Shown here piece by piece: positions 48,057 through 59,847 of a DNA stretch of 64,000 nt. The translations under genes were made by a program, and so were the position numbers. The stretch's first letter is position 1; the number at the start of each line of letters is the position of its first letter. The notes beneath the pieces were generated by a model. It did no database searches and was not told the origin of the DNA. It worked only from the letters and a program-made list of their open reading frames with translations. The stretch comes from Narthecium ossifragum (Eukaryota; Streptophyta; Magnoliopsida; Dioscoreales; Nartheciaceae). Location: assembly GCA_963920575.1 (NCBI GenBank), contig OY986970.1:14033588-14097587 (forward strand), given 5' to 3'.

Positions 48057-48810
48057 TGATACGAGGACGAACGGAGCCAATCCAAGAAGGGACCCACATC
48101 CTTGCTTGGGTGGGCCCACGCCAAGGAGCTGGCTGCAACCAGGCCACTTTGGGCGAGCCCAACCAGCCAAAAGGATTCTTATTCCCTAGCTGGTTTGCTT
48201 ACTTAGTTGATTTCCTAGTTAGTAGTTATCTTGATTGAGTCAGTTTCCTAGATTGAGTTCAGTTTATGATTTGCTTAAATCAGTTCCTATTATGAGAATA
48301 AGATTGAGTCTTATTAGGAAAGTCTGGTTACTTGCTGATTAAAGCAAGGTAGTATTCAGGTTGGAGTATTATGCATGAATTATGCATGACGAATTATGAG
48401 AATAAAATAGAGTTATTAGTAGGATAATTTAGGAGTAGCTGTAACCTAGTTTCCTCATAATCCACTAGCCACCTTCATCTCTCTCTATAGCCGGTCCTTC
48501 TTCATCACCGGTCTCCTTCTCCGCTGCCGTCCACTCCTTCACCACCAATCATCACCTACTAACATCCATCACCCACGTTCTCCAAGGCTTGGATCTCCAA
48601 GAGAAGCCAGCCAACCATTGAGGAAGCTGCAAGGTATCCCTCTTCTCATCCGTCTCCTCCTCTAGTCTTCGTCTTCCTCGTCGAATACCTAGGGTCCTTC
48701 TCCTAAAACCCTAAAGGTATCTCTCGACCTAGCCATAGATTTGGCTAAAGAGGATCTGAGATAAGGCAAGAGACCCGGTACGAAAGCCCTTGAGAAGGTG
48801 CATCGTATCA

Positions 48811-49190
48811 GAGGCATCTGGAAACGAACTCTGCTACTGACCTCTTCATCACGCACCACCAAAACTGTCGGCGTAGATCGTGGTACATCTTGGTACTCTC
48901 GGGGTGAACAACGAAACAGGAGTGGTGGAACTCGTGAAGGATCTCCTCTCGTAGCGCGGGGTCTGCTGGAATTGCAACTCTGCCTCTGAAGAGTAGACCG
49001 ATGTCTGCCGACACTGTCCAGCCCTCGACCGCGTGCTCGGTGCCGACTGCAGCACAGGTCTCCACGAGCTCTAGGTCTCCAGCCTGTGCCTCGATCACTC
49101 TGGCCAAAAGAACTGGGATGCTGCGAACAGCATACCTGCCGCCCGGTCCTCGAAGTCAAGCCCGAACTAACTAACTGTCTCTAGCATCTG
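48811..49190 (-). pseudogene. Gypsy element C: integrase zinc finger, first half
   Basis: Minus-strand 49107-48811 has the two histidines (EFHHSCFVVH) and the first cysteine of an HHCC finger. Element F begins between the two cysteines; the second cysteine is at about 43586-43575. Confidence 0.8.
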
Positions 49191-50465
49191 CTACTGCCGA
49201 GCTGACATCGCAGCGAAGGTCACTCTGCTGTCTTTGGTCTGCTTGCTGAGAGTGTATGCTACGACGTTTGCCTTACTAGGGTGGTAATGCAACTCAAAGT
49301 CGTAGTCCTCTAATAGCTCCATCCACCGCCACTGCCTGAGGTTGATGTCACGGCAGGTGAACACGTGCCTCAAACTCTTGTGATCAGAGTACACCAGGAA
49401 CCGCTCACCGTAGAGATAGTGCCTCCACGTCTTCAGAGCGAAGACAACTGCTGCAAGCTCGAGATCGTGGACTGGATAGTTCCTCTCATGGGTCTTCAGC
49501 TGCCTGGAACCGTACGCCACCACATGGCCCTCCTGCATCAGCACACAACCAAGACCCTCCCCACTGGCGTCGCAAAAGACACTGTAGCCGACGCCTCGCT
49601 CTGGAACTATCAGGATCGGTGCACTCGTCAGTCTGGTCCTCAACTGGATGAAAGCCTGCTCGCAAGCATCGTCCCAAACAAACAGGACCGCCTTCTGTGT
49701 CAATCTGGTCAGCGGCCCTGCAATCCTGGAGAAGTCCCGCACGAACCTCCAGTAGTACCCTGCCAAGCCGAGGAAGCTACGGACCTCGAACACTGTCGTC
49801 GGTCTCTGCCATTGTAGTACTGCCTCTACCTTGGTCGGATCAACTGAAATGCCTGCCGCTGACACTACGTGCCCCAGAAACTATACCTCGTGAAGCCATA
49901 ACTCTTATTTGGAGGCTTTGGCGTATAGCCTATGCCCCCTCAACAACTACAACACTGTCCTCAGATGCTGCTCGTGCTACTCCTCTGTGCGGGAGTAGAC
50001 TAGGATGTCGTCAACGAACACCACCATGAACTGGTCTAAGTACGGTCAGAAGACCCTCTGCATTAGATCCATGAACGTTGCTGGTGCATTCGTCAGGCCA
50101 AATGGCATCACCGTGAACTCGTACAACCTGTACCTCGTATGGAAAGCCGTCTTCGGGATGTCGCAATCACGAATCCTCAGCTGGTGGTAGCCGATACGGA
50201 GATCGATCTTCGAAAAGACCGAAGAACCTCGGAGCTGGTTGAACAAGTCATCAATCCTGGGCATCGGATACTTGTTCTTCACCATCACCCTGTTCAGCTT
50301 CCTGTAATCAATGCAAAGATGAAGCGTACCGTCCTTCTTCTTTGCGAACAACACAGGAGCTGCCGAAGGTGACGTGCTGGCACGGATGACACCTCTGCCG
50401 ATCAACCCGTCCAACTGGACCCTCAGCTCCCTCTGCTCTGCCGGTGCCATCCTGAAAGCTGGCAA
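49191..50465 (-). pseudogene. Gypsy element C: reverse transcriptase and RNase H
   Basis: Minus-strand order: RT fingers ([18 protein letters not shown]), motif A (KIDLR), [10 protein letters not shown], motif C (FVDD) across stops near 49865-50045, then an open 224-codon stretch with RNase H ([15 protein letters not shown]). The late RNase H motif, normally A-D-A-L-S, reads A-Y-T-L-S here, losing an aspartate. Several stop codons in the RT thumb. Parallel to element B, so both are of one gypsy group. Confidence 0.85.
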
Positions 50466-50498
50466 ACAGATCGGTCCGGTACCTGGTACAAGATCTAT

Positions 50499-51353
50499 CT
50501 AGAAGTCTACAGCTCTAGAAGGAGTAAGGCCTGGTAGCTCGTCTGGAAAGGCATCAGCGAACTCACAAACTACTGCTGGCAAACTGCTCTCTCGACTGCC
50601 CTCAGCAGCGAACAAGGAAAGGCGCGCAAGTAAAGCTGACAGCTGGCTCTCGCGCCTGGGAAAACAACCACACATGAGGGAATCGGCCGACTGGCGATCC
50701 CCCAGCAAAACGAAACAAGCGCCGTCTGGTGTCCAAGCAGTCACCCTGTGACGGCCACAGTCGATGACGGCTCGGTATGAAGTCAGCCAATTCATACCGA
50801 GAATCACGTCGAACCTGACCATGTCTAGCACCCGAAGATCTAGAAAGACACGGAGGCCCCCAACCTCCAACTCGCAAGAACGGCAGATCAGCTCAACACG
50901 AGCTCCTCTGCCGACCGGTGTGTCTAGGTGTAGTGTGACTCCAAGTGGTTCAGTCTCTAGCCCTAGCGATGCCACACACTTGCAAGCTACAAAGGAATGC
51001 GACACCCCAGAATCTATAAGAACATTTACAAATGAACTGAAAAGCTGAAAGGTACCTCTGAGAACTGGGGGGTCAACTGGGGCTGGTGGAAGAGCTAGAG
51101 TCTGCTGGGGTGGTGGGTTCTGGTAGGACTGGAAAGGTGGCTGAACTCTGTCTGGGTACTCGCGGTCTGGAAGTGCGTAGACTCCCCCTCTGGGACCACC
51201 TCGACCTCCGCCGCGACCTCTCCCTCTCCCGACTCCTGGTGTCCGCCAACCTCCGCCTACTCCGCCACAAACGGACTGTGCCATCAATGTCGGACAGTCT
51301 CGGCAAAAGTGCCATGGCTGCTGGCACTCGTAGCACACAGGAGGTCTAAGCAC
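50499..51353 (-). pseudogene. Gypsy element C: zinc knuckle and aspartic protease
   Basis: An uninterrupted 284-codon stretch: CCHC knuckle CYECQQPWHFCRDC at the start, a glycine/arginine-rich linker, then protease with active site VLIDSGVSHSF and the FDVILGMNWL block. It ends at a stop just before the RT region. Confidence 0.85.
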
Positions 51354-51446
51354 TAGCTGCTGGCTCTGGCCTCCTCCCCCGGACGTCTGTCCTTGAGGCC
51401 CAGCCGTGAGAAGTGGTTGGCCTCCCTGCCTGGGCTGCTGCTGGTA

Positions 51447-52233
51447 CTAGGGTGGGTGACGTTGGTATGGCTGCTGGTGTCGTGGGTACCTCTGTCGCGG
51501 CATCCACGGACTTCCTCTGCCCGGAGTTGCTCTCTGCGGATGTCCTCTGCCACTGGCACTCGTAGATGTTGCCGGCTGGACTGCCCTGGGACCCGGCTCC
51601 TGCGACTGGGCCTCAACAGCTAAGGCATAGTCCAGCACCTCTGCGTATGAGCTAGCACGCTGAGCCGCGATCAGCCGCCTGAGCTCGGGCCTAAGCCCCC
51701 ACTGGAACTGCTCAGGTCTGGCAAGAGTGTCCGTCGACACTGCCCCGACAAACCTGGCTAGTCTAGTGAACTTAGGCTGCATACTGCACTACTGACTGAG
51801 TACCCTGAGAAAGGGTATGGTACTCACGGACAAGGGCCGAGCGCGCACTGCAGGGAAAGAACGCGCCAAGAAAAGACGAATTAAACACGGCCCACGATGG
51901 GTCACTCTCGTCCCTGGCGGCCTGAACAGAACGCTACTAGTCCAAAGCGTCCCCGTCAAGCTGGAACGTGGCCAGTCTGACCCGAATCTGGTCATCCTGG
52001 ACGAACAGAGTGTCAAGGACGCGACTGACTCCCTCCAGCCAGTTGTCCGCCACCGCTGGGTCACTTCCAGCACCGCTGAACCTAGGCGGGTTCAGCCTCT
52101 GGAAGTCGACCACCACTGTCACAACAGCACGCTGGTCGAGTGGAGGAGATACCTCCTCGGCAATGAAAGAAGCATCCTCCTCCATCAGGACCTCAATCCT
52201 CGGCCCTGGCTCTGGTGCAGGTGCCCGGGGCAA
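51447..52233 (-). pseudogene. Gypsy element C: gag
   Basis: Minus strand from 52233: acidic start, then DFQRLNPPRFSG and a WLEGVSRVLD block typical of plant chromovirus gag; a stop at about 51937, then resumption in another frame at 51782 (FTRLARFVGA) toward the zinc knuckle. Broken by stops and frameshifts. Confidence 0.75.
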
Positions 52234-52523
52234 GGCTGTGTTGGCCCCTAAGGTCTGTCGTGCGGCGCGCTAGTCGCGCGTACTACCACGACCCAAGACT
52301 GGACAGCTAGGTCGGCTCCCTGCCATCTGAACGTTTACTAGAGACGACAAGCGTCCACCCATAAGAAATCAAAACACAACAGCAATCAATAAAGTAAAAG
52401 CACAACACACATGAGCACGAACAAGCACACATAGATGCTCTACTCCTAGAACTATCTCAATCCGCGCTCAAAAAGTTAACACCTTAACCGCAAGCCTAAT
52501 CCTATCCCTGGGACCTACAGCCT

Positions 52524-52535
52524 GCTCTGATACCA
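52524..52535 (-). other. Primer-binding site of element C
   Basis: The minus strand reads TGGTATCAGAGC, perfect iMet-type match next to the end of LTR C (52539). Confidence 0.85.
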
Positions 52536-52538
52536 AGT

Positions 52539-54240
52539 TGTCACACCCCGATCTAGAAAACCCATCCAGGACAGGGCGTGAGGGTTCCTATCGCTATTCA
52601 CATCCAACTGGCGTGATATATTTGCGGAAAATAGAGATAAGCTTAAACAATTTAAACTCCAGAGGTAAAGCTGTAATTTAATTCATACATACATCAAGTT
52701 GTACTGTTTAAACATCTGATACAATTCTTATCAAACTCCTCCAAGGGAAAGATAATACACATAATCCAAAAAAATCCTCGAAGATGTTTATAATATACAA
52801 AACTATCAAAAAGTACAACAGTCATTCTGCAGCAACCTTAGACGCCTTTGGAAGTAGTCGCGCCGCCAAACACTGATCCCGTCGGCTCTACTGCGGATGA
52901 ACTGGCGCCTGCACCTACAAACGCAGCCCGGGTAGGAGTGAGCGATAAGCTCAGTAGGGTTCTACTCTACGACACACTGAAAGGAGGAAAATAATAACAG
53001 TGATGTCTCCTTGCTCAAGCCTAAGGAATGCCACGGGGTCCCACAACCCCTATCCACTTCCCAAGGGATCCTACTCTTCTCAACAGACCACGCTGGGAAC
53101 ATCAACCAACACGCTGGGAGGAACAAGAACCAGAACTAGTAGGATAACCGTTACCCAGCAGAAAACCACTGCATGGGGACCATGTCAGGGACATCGACAA
53201 CCATCCTTAGAGCTTAGCCTTAGGAAGACAACACGATCTCTAAACCTCAAAGCAAAGATCATAGTCAACTACCTCAAATCCTCAATAACATGATATTCCA
53301 ATTATACAATCACGCCCTAATCCTGACTACCTAGCCGCGGTCCTAAGGCTAGATCCGAGCTACCCGAGAACCTCGGATCGGTGATCAACCCATCGCCTGT
53401 CTAACCTGACACGCCTCAAAGGCATACAATGCATGAACCTATGCATACATCTATCCTAGATGTCTCTATATGCCACAACATCAGTTATTGGTTCAACGGT
53501 TATACAATAGCCATCGGCACTCACCGACAACGGGCTAAGGTTCCACAATACCTCGTTAGCTAACACTCATAGTTAGCTAACGGCTAGGGAAGCAATAAGC
53601 ATTTAAGCTACTAACCAACCAAGTATTTAAATGCGGGTAAAAACCGTAAATTCGTCGAAGAGGTTAAACTCCCGGTTCAATTCCTAATCTCGATAGAAAT
53701 CCATTAGTCTCCCGTGAAAACAACATGTATGCTTCCTAACATGGTTGGATATCTATCATGAATGAAAACCAATCAAAGGAAATTAGAAAACACAGCTCAG
53801 TGGCCCACGGTCGATGTGACGGTCGATCCGACGGTCGACCGTGTCGACGGTCGACCGTGGGGCCAAACGAGGGAAAAGCATAATGGCCACGGTCGATCGG
53901 TACATCGAATGTGGGAGGCCCAAAACAAGACAGAGCCTCACGGACGATGCGACGGTCGATCCGACGGTCGACCGTGTAGCGGAATGGAAAAGAGAGGGAG
54001 CCTGTGGTCGATCGGCGCATCGATCGTGGGAGACCAAAAACGCGACAAAGCCTGACGGTCGATGCGACAGTCAATCCTAGGGTCGATCCTACGGTCGACC
54101 GTCAGGCCAGAAAGAAGCGTATGCTTGACGGTCGATCCGCCGATCGAGCATCAGGCCTTATTCACAGTTTCTTAGAACAGTGCCAGAAATCCAATTTTTT
54201 GGATTTGAATGATCAAATCTTATTGGAAATTAATGAAACT
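52539..54240 (-). mobile_element. 5' LTR of gypsy element C, truncated
   Basis: Starts TGTCACACCCCG on the plus strand and aligns with the 3' LTR (34409-34878 plus 38761 to about 40000), showing the site without LTR D. Similarity stops after ATTAATGAA at about 54237; 54241-54399 is not assigned with confidence. It contains a shorter palindrome array at 53807-54150. Confidence 0.82.
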
Positions 54241-54399
54241 TTGCAGGCATGCGTAGTAGATGATGGAGAAGCTATTGGTATGAAGAAAACACGATTTTGA
54301 TGGTTAAATCTCAAATCTAGGTCTTAATGGCCGAAAACCGACAAAATGGCGATAATACGGGAATCATTCGATAAAATACGAAAACCAAGCTCGGAGCCG

Positions 54400-55810
54400 G
54401 CATGAGAAAGCTGCTGATTTTATCAACAGGTGGAGAAACTTGAGTATCCACTGGCCACAACCCATCACAGAACCTGAAGCCGTACGGATGTGTATGAACA
54501 ACTTACGGCCGGAAATGGCCCTTTACTTGCAAGGTGTCCGTCCGCTTTCTTTCGAGGAGCTGACTTCCAAGGCCACCGATATCGAGAATTATTTACATCA
54601 CATGGCTCGCAAAAATCATACCGCGGACAAAACTTTCGACCGCACAAGAAAGGACAAGGCTCCTCCTAAAGGGAAAGCTGTGCTCCAGACTTCGGCAACG
54701 CAAATATCTAGACCGAAGGAGACTTATATTCCCAAAGAATAGCCTCGATCTACAGATCCCTCGTCCGACCCCACACAACGGTGAGTGAAGACCCTCAAGG
54801 AGAGGATCGAAAAGGAGTATTCCTTCCCTCGAGAGGAGGTCCCTGATATCTTCAAAGGTCTGCTGGATCTCGGACTCATAGAACTCCCAGAGTCGCGGCG
54901 CCCTCATGAAGCAAACAAAGTGAACGAGCCAAAGTATTGCCATTACCACAGAATACTTGGGCACGCGGTCGAAGACTGCTTCGTCCTCAAGGATCAAATC
55001 CAGAGATTAATTGACGACGGAGTCATGGATGCCGTGCTGCTGAAGAAGCTCCAGAAGGGCAAAAAGGTAGAATCAACACATATGATTACTACTGGAGCAC
55101 ACCCCGAATTCCCATACGAGGAGTACTCCCCATCAACACCTCCTTATAAAGAAATGGAGTATGCCCCTCAGGCACCTCCCTACTTGCCCGTTGAGAACAG
55201 ATACACATCTATCTCTCCATACGAGCAAGACGAGGAGCATATAGCTCCCATTCTGACACCTGCCGAGGGATGTCCATGGCCCACTTTGGAGGAGATGTAT
55301 TGCTCCAGCTTGGATGATGATGATACACTATCTGACTTCGAGCCCAGTTATGATCGCTACGGGAGACCCTATATCAGCAAAAGGGAAAGGAAGAGACAAG
55401 CCTTGAAGCAAAGGATCAAAGCGGCTAGATACGCTCCCCCGAGACCTTCACTCCCCGAAAATTGGCAGCTGAGGCCAAAGAGGCATAGAACCCCAAAGTA
55501 CAAAATCTCGAGGAAGGTGATGGCCCGTGAAGGAATCGAAGGGTTCATTTACCGAGTCTCAACAGACCTTCAAACCAGAAAACCAAATGTGCCAGAAAAC
55601 GGCACCTCTTGGGATCACTACTCCTGCTGCACCATTGGGGTCTTTGGAGATGATGACGAGTCCCTCTGCTTCCCAGAAGAGGAGAAGGCCGAAGTCCATG
55701 AAATCATCACCCGCTCCGGGCTCCGACTTCCAGACTCCCAACCCTCACAGCCAAGAGGAAGGGACCCAGAACCACACCAAGCAATGCAAAATAATGTAAA
55801 CCCCGAGTGA
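54400..55810 (+). pseudogene. Tat-type gypsy element: gag
   Basis: Opens in mid-gag (ADFINRWRNL, then MCMNNLRPEMALYLQGVRPL), with a stop near 54740 and a further ORF 54785-55810 containing the unusual knuckle KYCHYHRILGHAVEDCFVLK. The upstream half of gag and the 5' LTR are absent, cut at the junction with element C. The tail is proline- and lysine-rich. Confidence 0.8.
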
Positions 55811-55939
55811 GTCTGTCAAGTACAATGTAATTTCTCACTTAAAGAAAGTGCCTGCATTGCTTAGCGTGTACGATGCTCTGTGTCTGTCTCATGATCTTCG
55901 TAAATCTCTCATAAGCACTAACTTTCCCTGACGACTACC

Positions 55940-57266
55940 GAGCAGATGTCCTCCAAACTGGAATCTCGGTAGTCGAAAATTTAAATATAGAATTTTCTGA
56001 TAATGACCTATTGCTCGGTACAAAACCACACAATAGGCCATTATTAATGACTGGCGATATCGACGATATACCCACGTCACGAGTTATGTTAGATTGTGGA
56101 TCAGCTATTAACTTGCTGCCACTCAAACACTCCATGACTTAGGGTACGATATCAATGATCTAACATCGAGCAACATAGTAGTCCAAGGCTTTAATCAAGC
56201 ATGACAACATGTGTTAGGATCCATACGTCTAACACTAAAATTTCAGGACTTGGCCACGAGTGTCATCTTCTATGTTATCGATGCTCGAACCTCTTATAAT
56301 GCGCTGTTAGGAAGACCTTGGCTCCATGAGTATAAGGTCGTTCCTTCAACGCTACACCAATGTTTCAAATACCAAACTCCAGAAGGCGATGTTAAAAGGG
56401 TGTTCGCTGACACAAAGCCGTTCACCCCAGGAGAAGCATTTTTCGCTGACGCCAAGTTCTACCTAGAACCACCTCTGAAACCGAAGAAGCAAGACCCCAC
56501 ACCTCCGGAAGACATAGGCTTCACGGAAAGATTCACCGTAGAAGTCCAGCAAGGGAAAAAGCCACCTCAGAAGAAAAAGATGTATCGCTATGTGCCAAGC
56601 AGCCAAAGAAAACCTGGAGACTCAATATTCACCATTGTCAAAGAGAGGCCTTCTAAATCCCTTCTCCACGAATTTCGGATACCACTCCCAAAGATCCTTC
56701 CTTCACAAATCAAACCTTTACCAACAAAAGGGAAAGGTCATGCGGGTCAAGAATTGGGCGATGAAGTTGAAGGGGAAGCCACTACTGGCCATGAGATTCT
56801 GTCCTTTATGGATGGGTATTCGGGATATAATCAGATAAAGATGGCTCCCAAAGATGAAGAGCTCACTGCTTTTCACACACTGAAGGGCATTTTCTGCTAT
56901 ACAGTGATGCCTTTCAGGTTAAAAAATGCCGGGGCCACTTATCAAAGAGCCATGATGGTCATCTTCGACGATCTACTTCATGATATTGTAGAGTGCTATG
57001 TCGATGACTTGGTGGTGAAAACAAAACACAGACAAGATCATTTTAAGCATCTGACTAAAGTCTTCAAGAGACTCAGACGCCACAATTTAACGATGAATCC
57101 CATGAAATGTGCGTTCGGAGTTATGTTCGGCAAACTCCTTGGGTTTGTGGTTCGCAAGCAAGGAATTGAAGTTGATCCTGCCAAAGTTAAAGCGATTCTA
57201 GAGATGCCTCCGCCTCGGAATCTTCGCGAACTTAAGGGTCTTCAATGTCGGCTCGCCTAATACGCA
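55940..57266 (+). pseudogene. Tat-type gypsy element: protease and partial RT
   Basis: Protease region with active site MLDCGSAINLLPL near 56086-56124 (the usual small residue after Asp is Cys), stops near 56140 and 56200, then 349 open codons from 56211. RT motif A (FMDGYSGYNQI) and motif C (CYVDDLV) are present, but the fingers region normally ahead of motif A is missing, with the frame kept. It ends in a frameshift just before solo LTR A8. Confidence 0.82.
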
Positions 57267-57272
57267 GATTCA

Positions 57273-58562
57273 TGATACGAGTCGATCCGACTCGACCAAC
57301 TGGACCCGAACCCAGAAGAGGAACCAAGCTGGTTCAACCTCTTTCCTAGTTTGACTTGGACTTCCCTAGTTCAAACTAGAGTATTTAATTAGTACTTATC
57401 ATTAGTCTTTTATTGAGTCCTAGTTGATTGTTAGGAATTAATTAAGAGTCCATTTGAGTTAGGAAGTTGAGTTGAGTCAGAAACCTTATTACTTGCTAAT
57501 TAAGCAAGGGGGTTTTCTAGTGGATTAGGACTCTGTCAAGGTCTCTATAAAAGGACCTTAGTAGTTTGTATTAGATAATGATGCATGATGAATGAAGATT
57601 TATGAATTATTAGGAGTAGTTGATAAATTATCATAGGAGTAGAGATAATATAGCTTCCACCAGATATCCATCATAGATCCACCATCTTCCCCGTCGGTCA
57701 TCTTCTCCGCAGCCGGCATCGCCTTCACCTTCATCTTCTTCCTCCACGCCACTTTCTCTCTCCGCCACGTCAGCCCCAGCACTGTTCATCTTCTTCCCCA
57801 TCTTCTCTCCCGTGCTCAAACCCTAGCTCACCGCCGTTCTCCCCTCTCTGGCCACCCCCGTCGCCATCCAAGACCGCCAACGTCTTCCCCGAGCCACCAC
57901 GACTCCGTCCATCCGCTCCTCCGCCTCCGTCATCCTCTCCGGCATCTTCCCCGGCAACCTCACTTCACAGCTCCGCTGCCCCTTCCGTGTCCGACCCCGA
58001 TTTCACTCCCAGATCCCTCAAAAGTACCACGCCGACCTCCCTAGGCCAGATCCCGGTCTTCTCCGACGTCCTAAAGCCCCGCAGAACCCTCGCCGTCGTC
58101 CCCGACGCCAATCCCCTCTAAACCCACCGCCGTTGACCTCCAAGATCCCGTTGATCTAGCCATTCTCCGGCCAATCCACTCCGTTAGATCTCATCCCCAC
58201 CTCCAGGCGACCCTTCCTGCCACTATCCCGACCGCCGCCGCCGCCCCTACGCCGGCGATCTACTCCGGCGACTTCTCAGCCCTTGGATCAACTCCGGTTC
58301 AGCCCAATCAAATTGGCTCAGCCACTCCCATCAGGTTCAGCCAAGCCATCAAACCCAATCCGAGCCAGATTCAATTCCAAGAGCCAATCAACCAATCCAG
58401 ACTTGACCCAGTCGAGTCCTACCCCAATCTGAGCCAGATCTGAACCAGATTCGATCCAGATTCAGTCAATTGGACTCAAATCAAGTCCGATCAAGCCGAT
58501 TCTGATCGATTGGAGCAGTAGAGACCCATTACGAGAGGATCACGAGTAGACCGCTCGTAACA
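57273..58562 (+). mobile_element. Solo LTR of family A (A8)
   Basis: TGATACGAG to CTCGTAACA, 1290 bp, with perfect duplication ATTCA at 57268-57272 and 58563-58567. TATA core at 57543-57553. Inserted in the RT-RNase H connection of the Tat element. Confidence 0.95.
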
Positions 58563-59847
58563 ATTCATCTCCAATCTGTCAGGCCGTTGCCAGCCGTTCT
58601 CCCACCTTATGAAGAAAGGGGCACCCTTCGAATGGGATAAAGCTTGCCAAAACGCATTCCAAAGTATAAAAGAATATCTCATCAACCCGCCGGTTCTCAC
58701 CTCTCCCGTGAAAGGAAAGCCCTTGATCCTCTATACGACAACTTTGCCTGGGTCATTAGGAGCTTTACTTGCACAGCATGAAGACGAAGGCAAGGAGAGA
58801 GCTCTCTACTATCTTAGTAGAACTTTGGTCGGAGCCGAGCACAGTTATTCGGAGATGGAGAAGGTGTGTCTATCCCTGGTGTTTGCCACTCAAAAGCTTC
58901 GGCACTATCTTTTGGAGCATCCAGTGCAGCTCGTCTCCAAAGCCAACCCCCTACGGTATATTTTAAAGAAGTTGGTCCTCTCCGGACGACTTGCAAAGTG
59001 GGCCATGTTATTATCACAGTTTGACATAACCTATGTTCCACAGAAAGCTGTTAAAGGACAAGCGCTAGCTGACTTTCTCGCCACGTTCCTAGTACCGGAT
59101 GGCTCAGCTATAGAAGGCGACCTTCCAGATGAAGAAATTTTTGTTGCTGACATTCAACCTCCCTGGGAGATGTATTTCGACGGAGCTTGCAGCCGCTCGG
59201 GAGCAGGGGCAGGGATAATCTTCGTCACTCCAACACAAGCCTTACTCCCATATTCTTTCGTGCTCACTTCAGCGTCACCCAACAACATGGCGGAGTATGA
59301 AGCCCTCGTCGTTGGATTGGAGATAGCACTGGAAATAGGGATGGATCCACTGACCGCCTACGGGGATTCCCAACTCGTAGTAAATCAGCTTCTCGGCACA
59401 TATGCAATCAAGAAAGAAGAATTAATTCATTATTTCATTAGGGCAAAAGAGCTCATCAATCACTTCAAAGAATTAAAGATCCAACACGTCCCGCGATCCC
59501 AGAACCAAAAAGCGGATGCGCTAGCCAGTTTAGCTGCTGCCATGGTTCTCTCGCCCACAGAAACATTGGAAGTAAGAGTTGAGGAGAGACGAGTCCTCAC
59601 TCCCCTGTTTGAAGAAATTCCAAGTAGATACATGCCGGCGTTCATCAACGTCGCCGCTGCGTCAGAAATACAAACGCAAAACTGGAGAACCCCCTTCCTC
59701 GACTACCTCAAGTCCGGGATACTTCCTATGAATTCCCAAGAAAGATCGAGGGTAAGAAGAAGAGTCACAAAATACACCTACATGGACAATGTATTATACC
59801 GAAGGTCTTATGATGGACTCATGCTACGATACCTCACCCACCAGTGA
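58563..59847 (+). pseudogene. Tat-type gypsy element: RNase H, second (archaeal-type) RNase H
   Basis: One 412-codon frame from 58609. The first RNase H (to about 59090) has lost the usual catalytic Asp-Ala-Ser, reading Y-T-T. The second domain, from PWEMYFDGACS, keeps D, E, D, D (FDGA, AEYEAL, GDSQLV, KADALA). Paired RNase H domains in this order mark the Tat lineage of plant gypsy elements. The frame shifts at about 59840 into the integrase. Confidence 0.87.

Larger units (their letters stand above)
43591..48810 (+). mobile_element. Complete pol-less LTR retrotransposon F
   Basis: LTRs 43591-44399 (809 bp) and 48057-48810 (754 bp), both TGATACGAGG to CATCGTATCA. Target duplication GAGGA/GAGGC (43586-43590, 48811-48815) with one change. 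Primer site and purine tract are in place. Internal 3.7 kb lacks all pol domains and carries the solo LTR A7. It splits the integrase of C. Confidence 0.92.
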
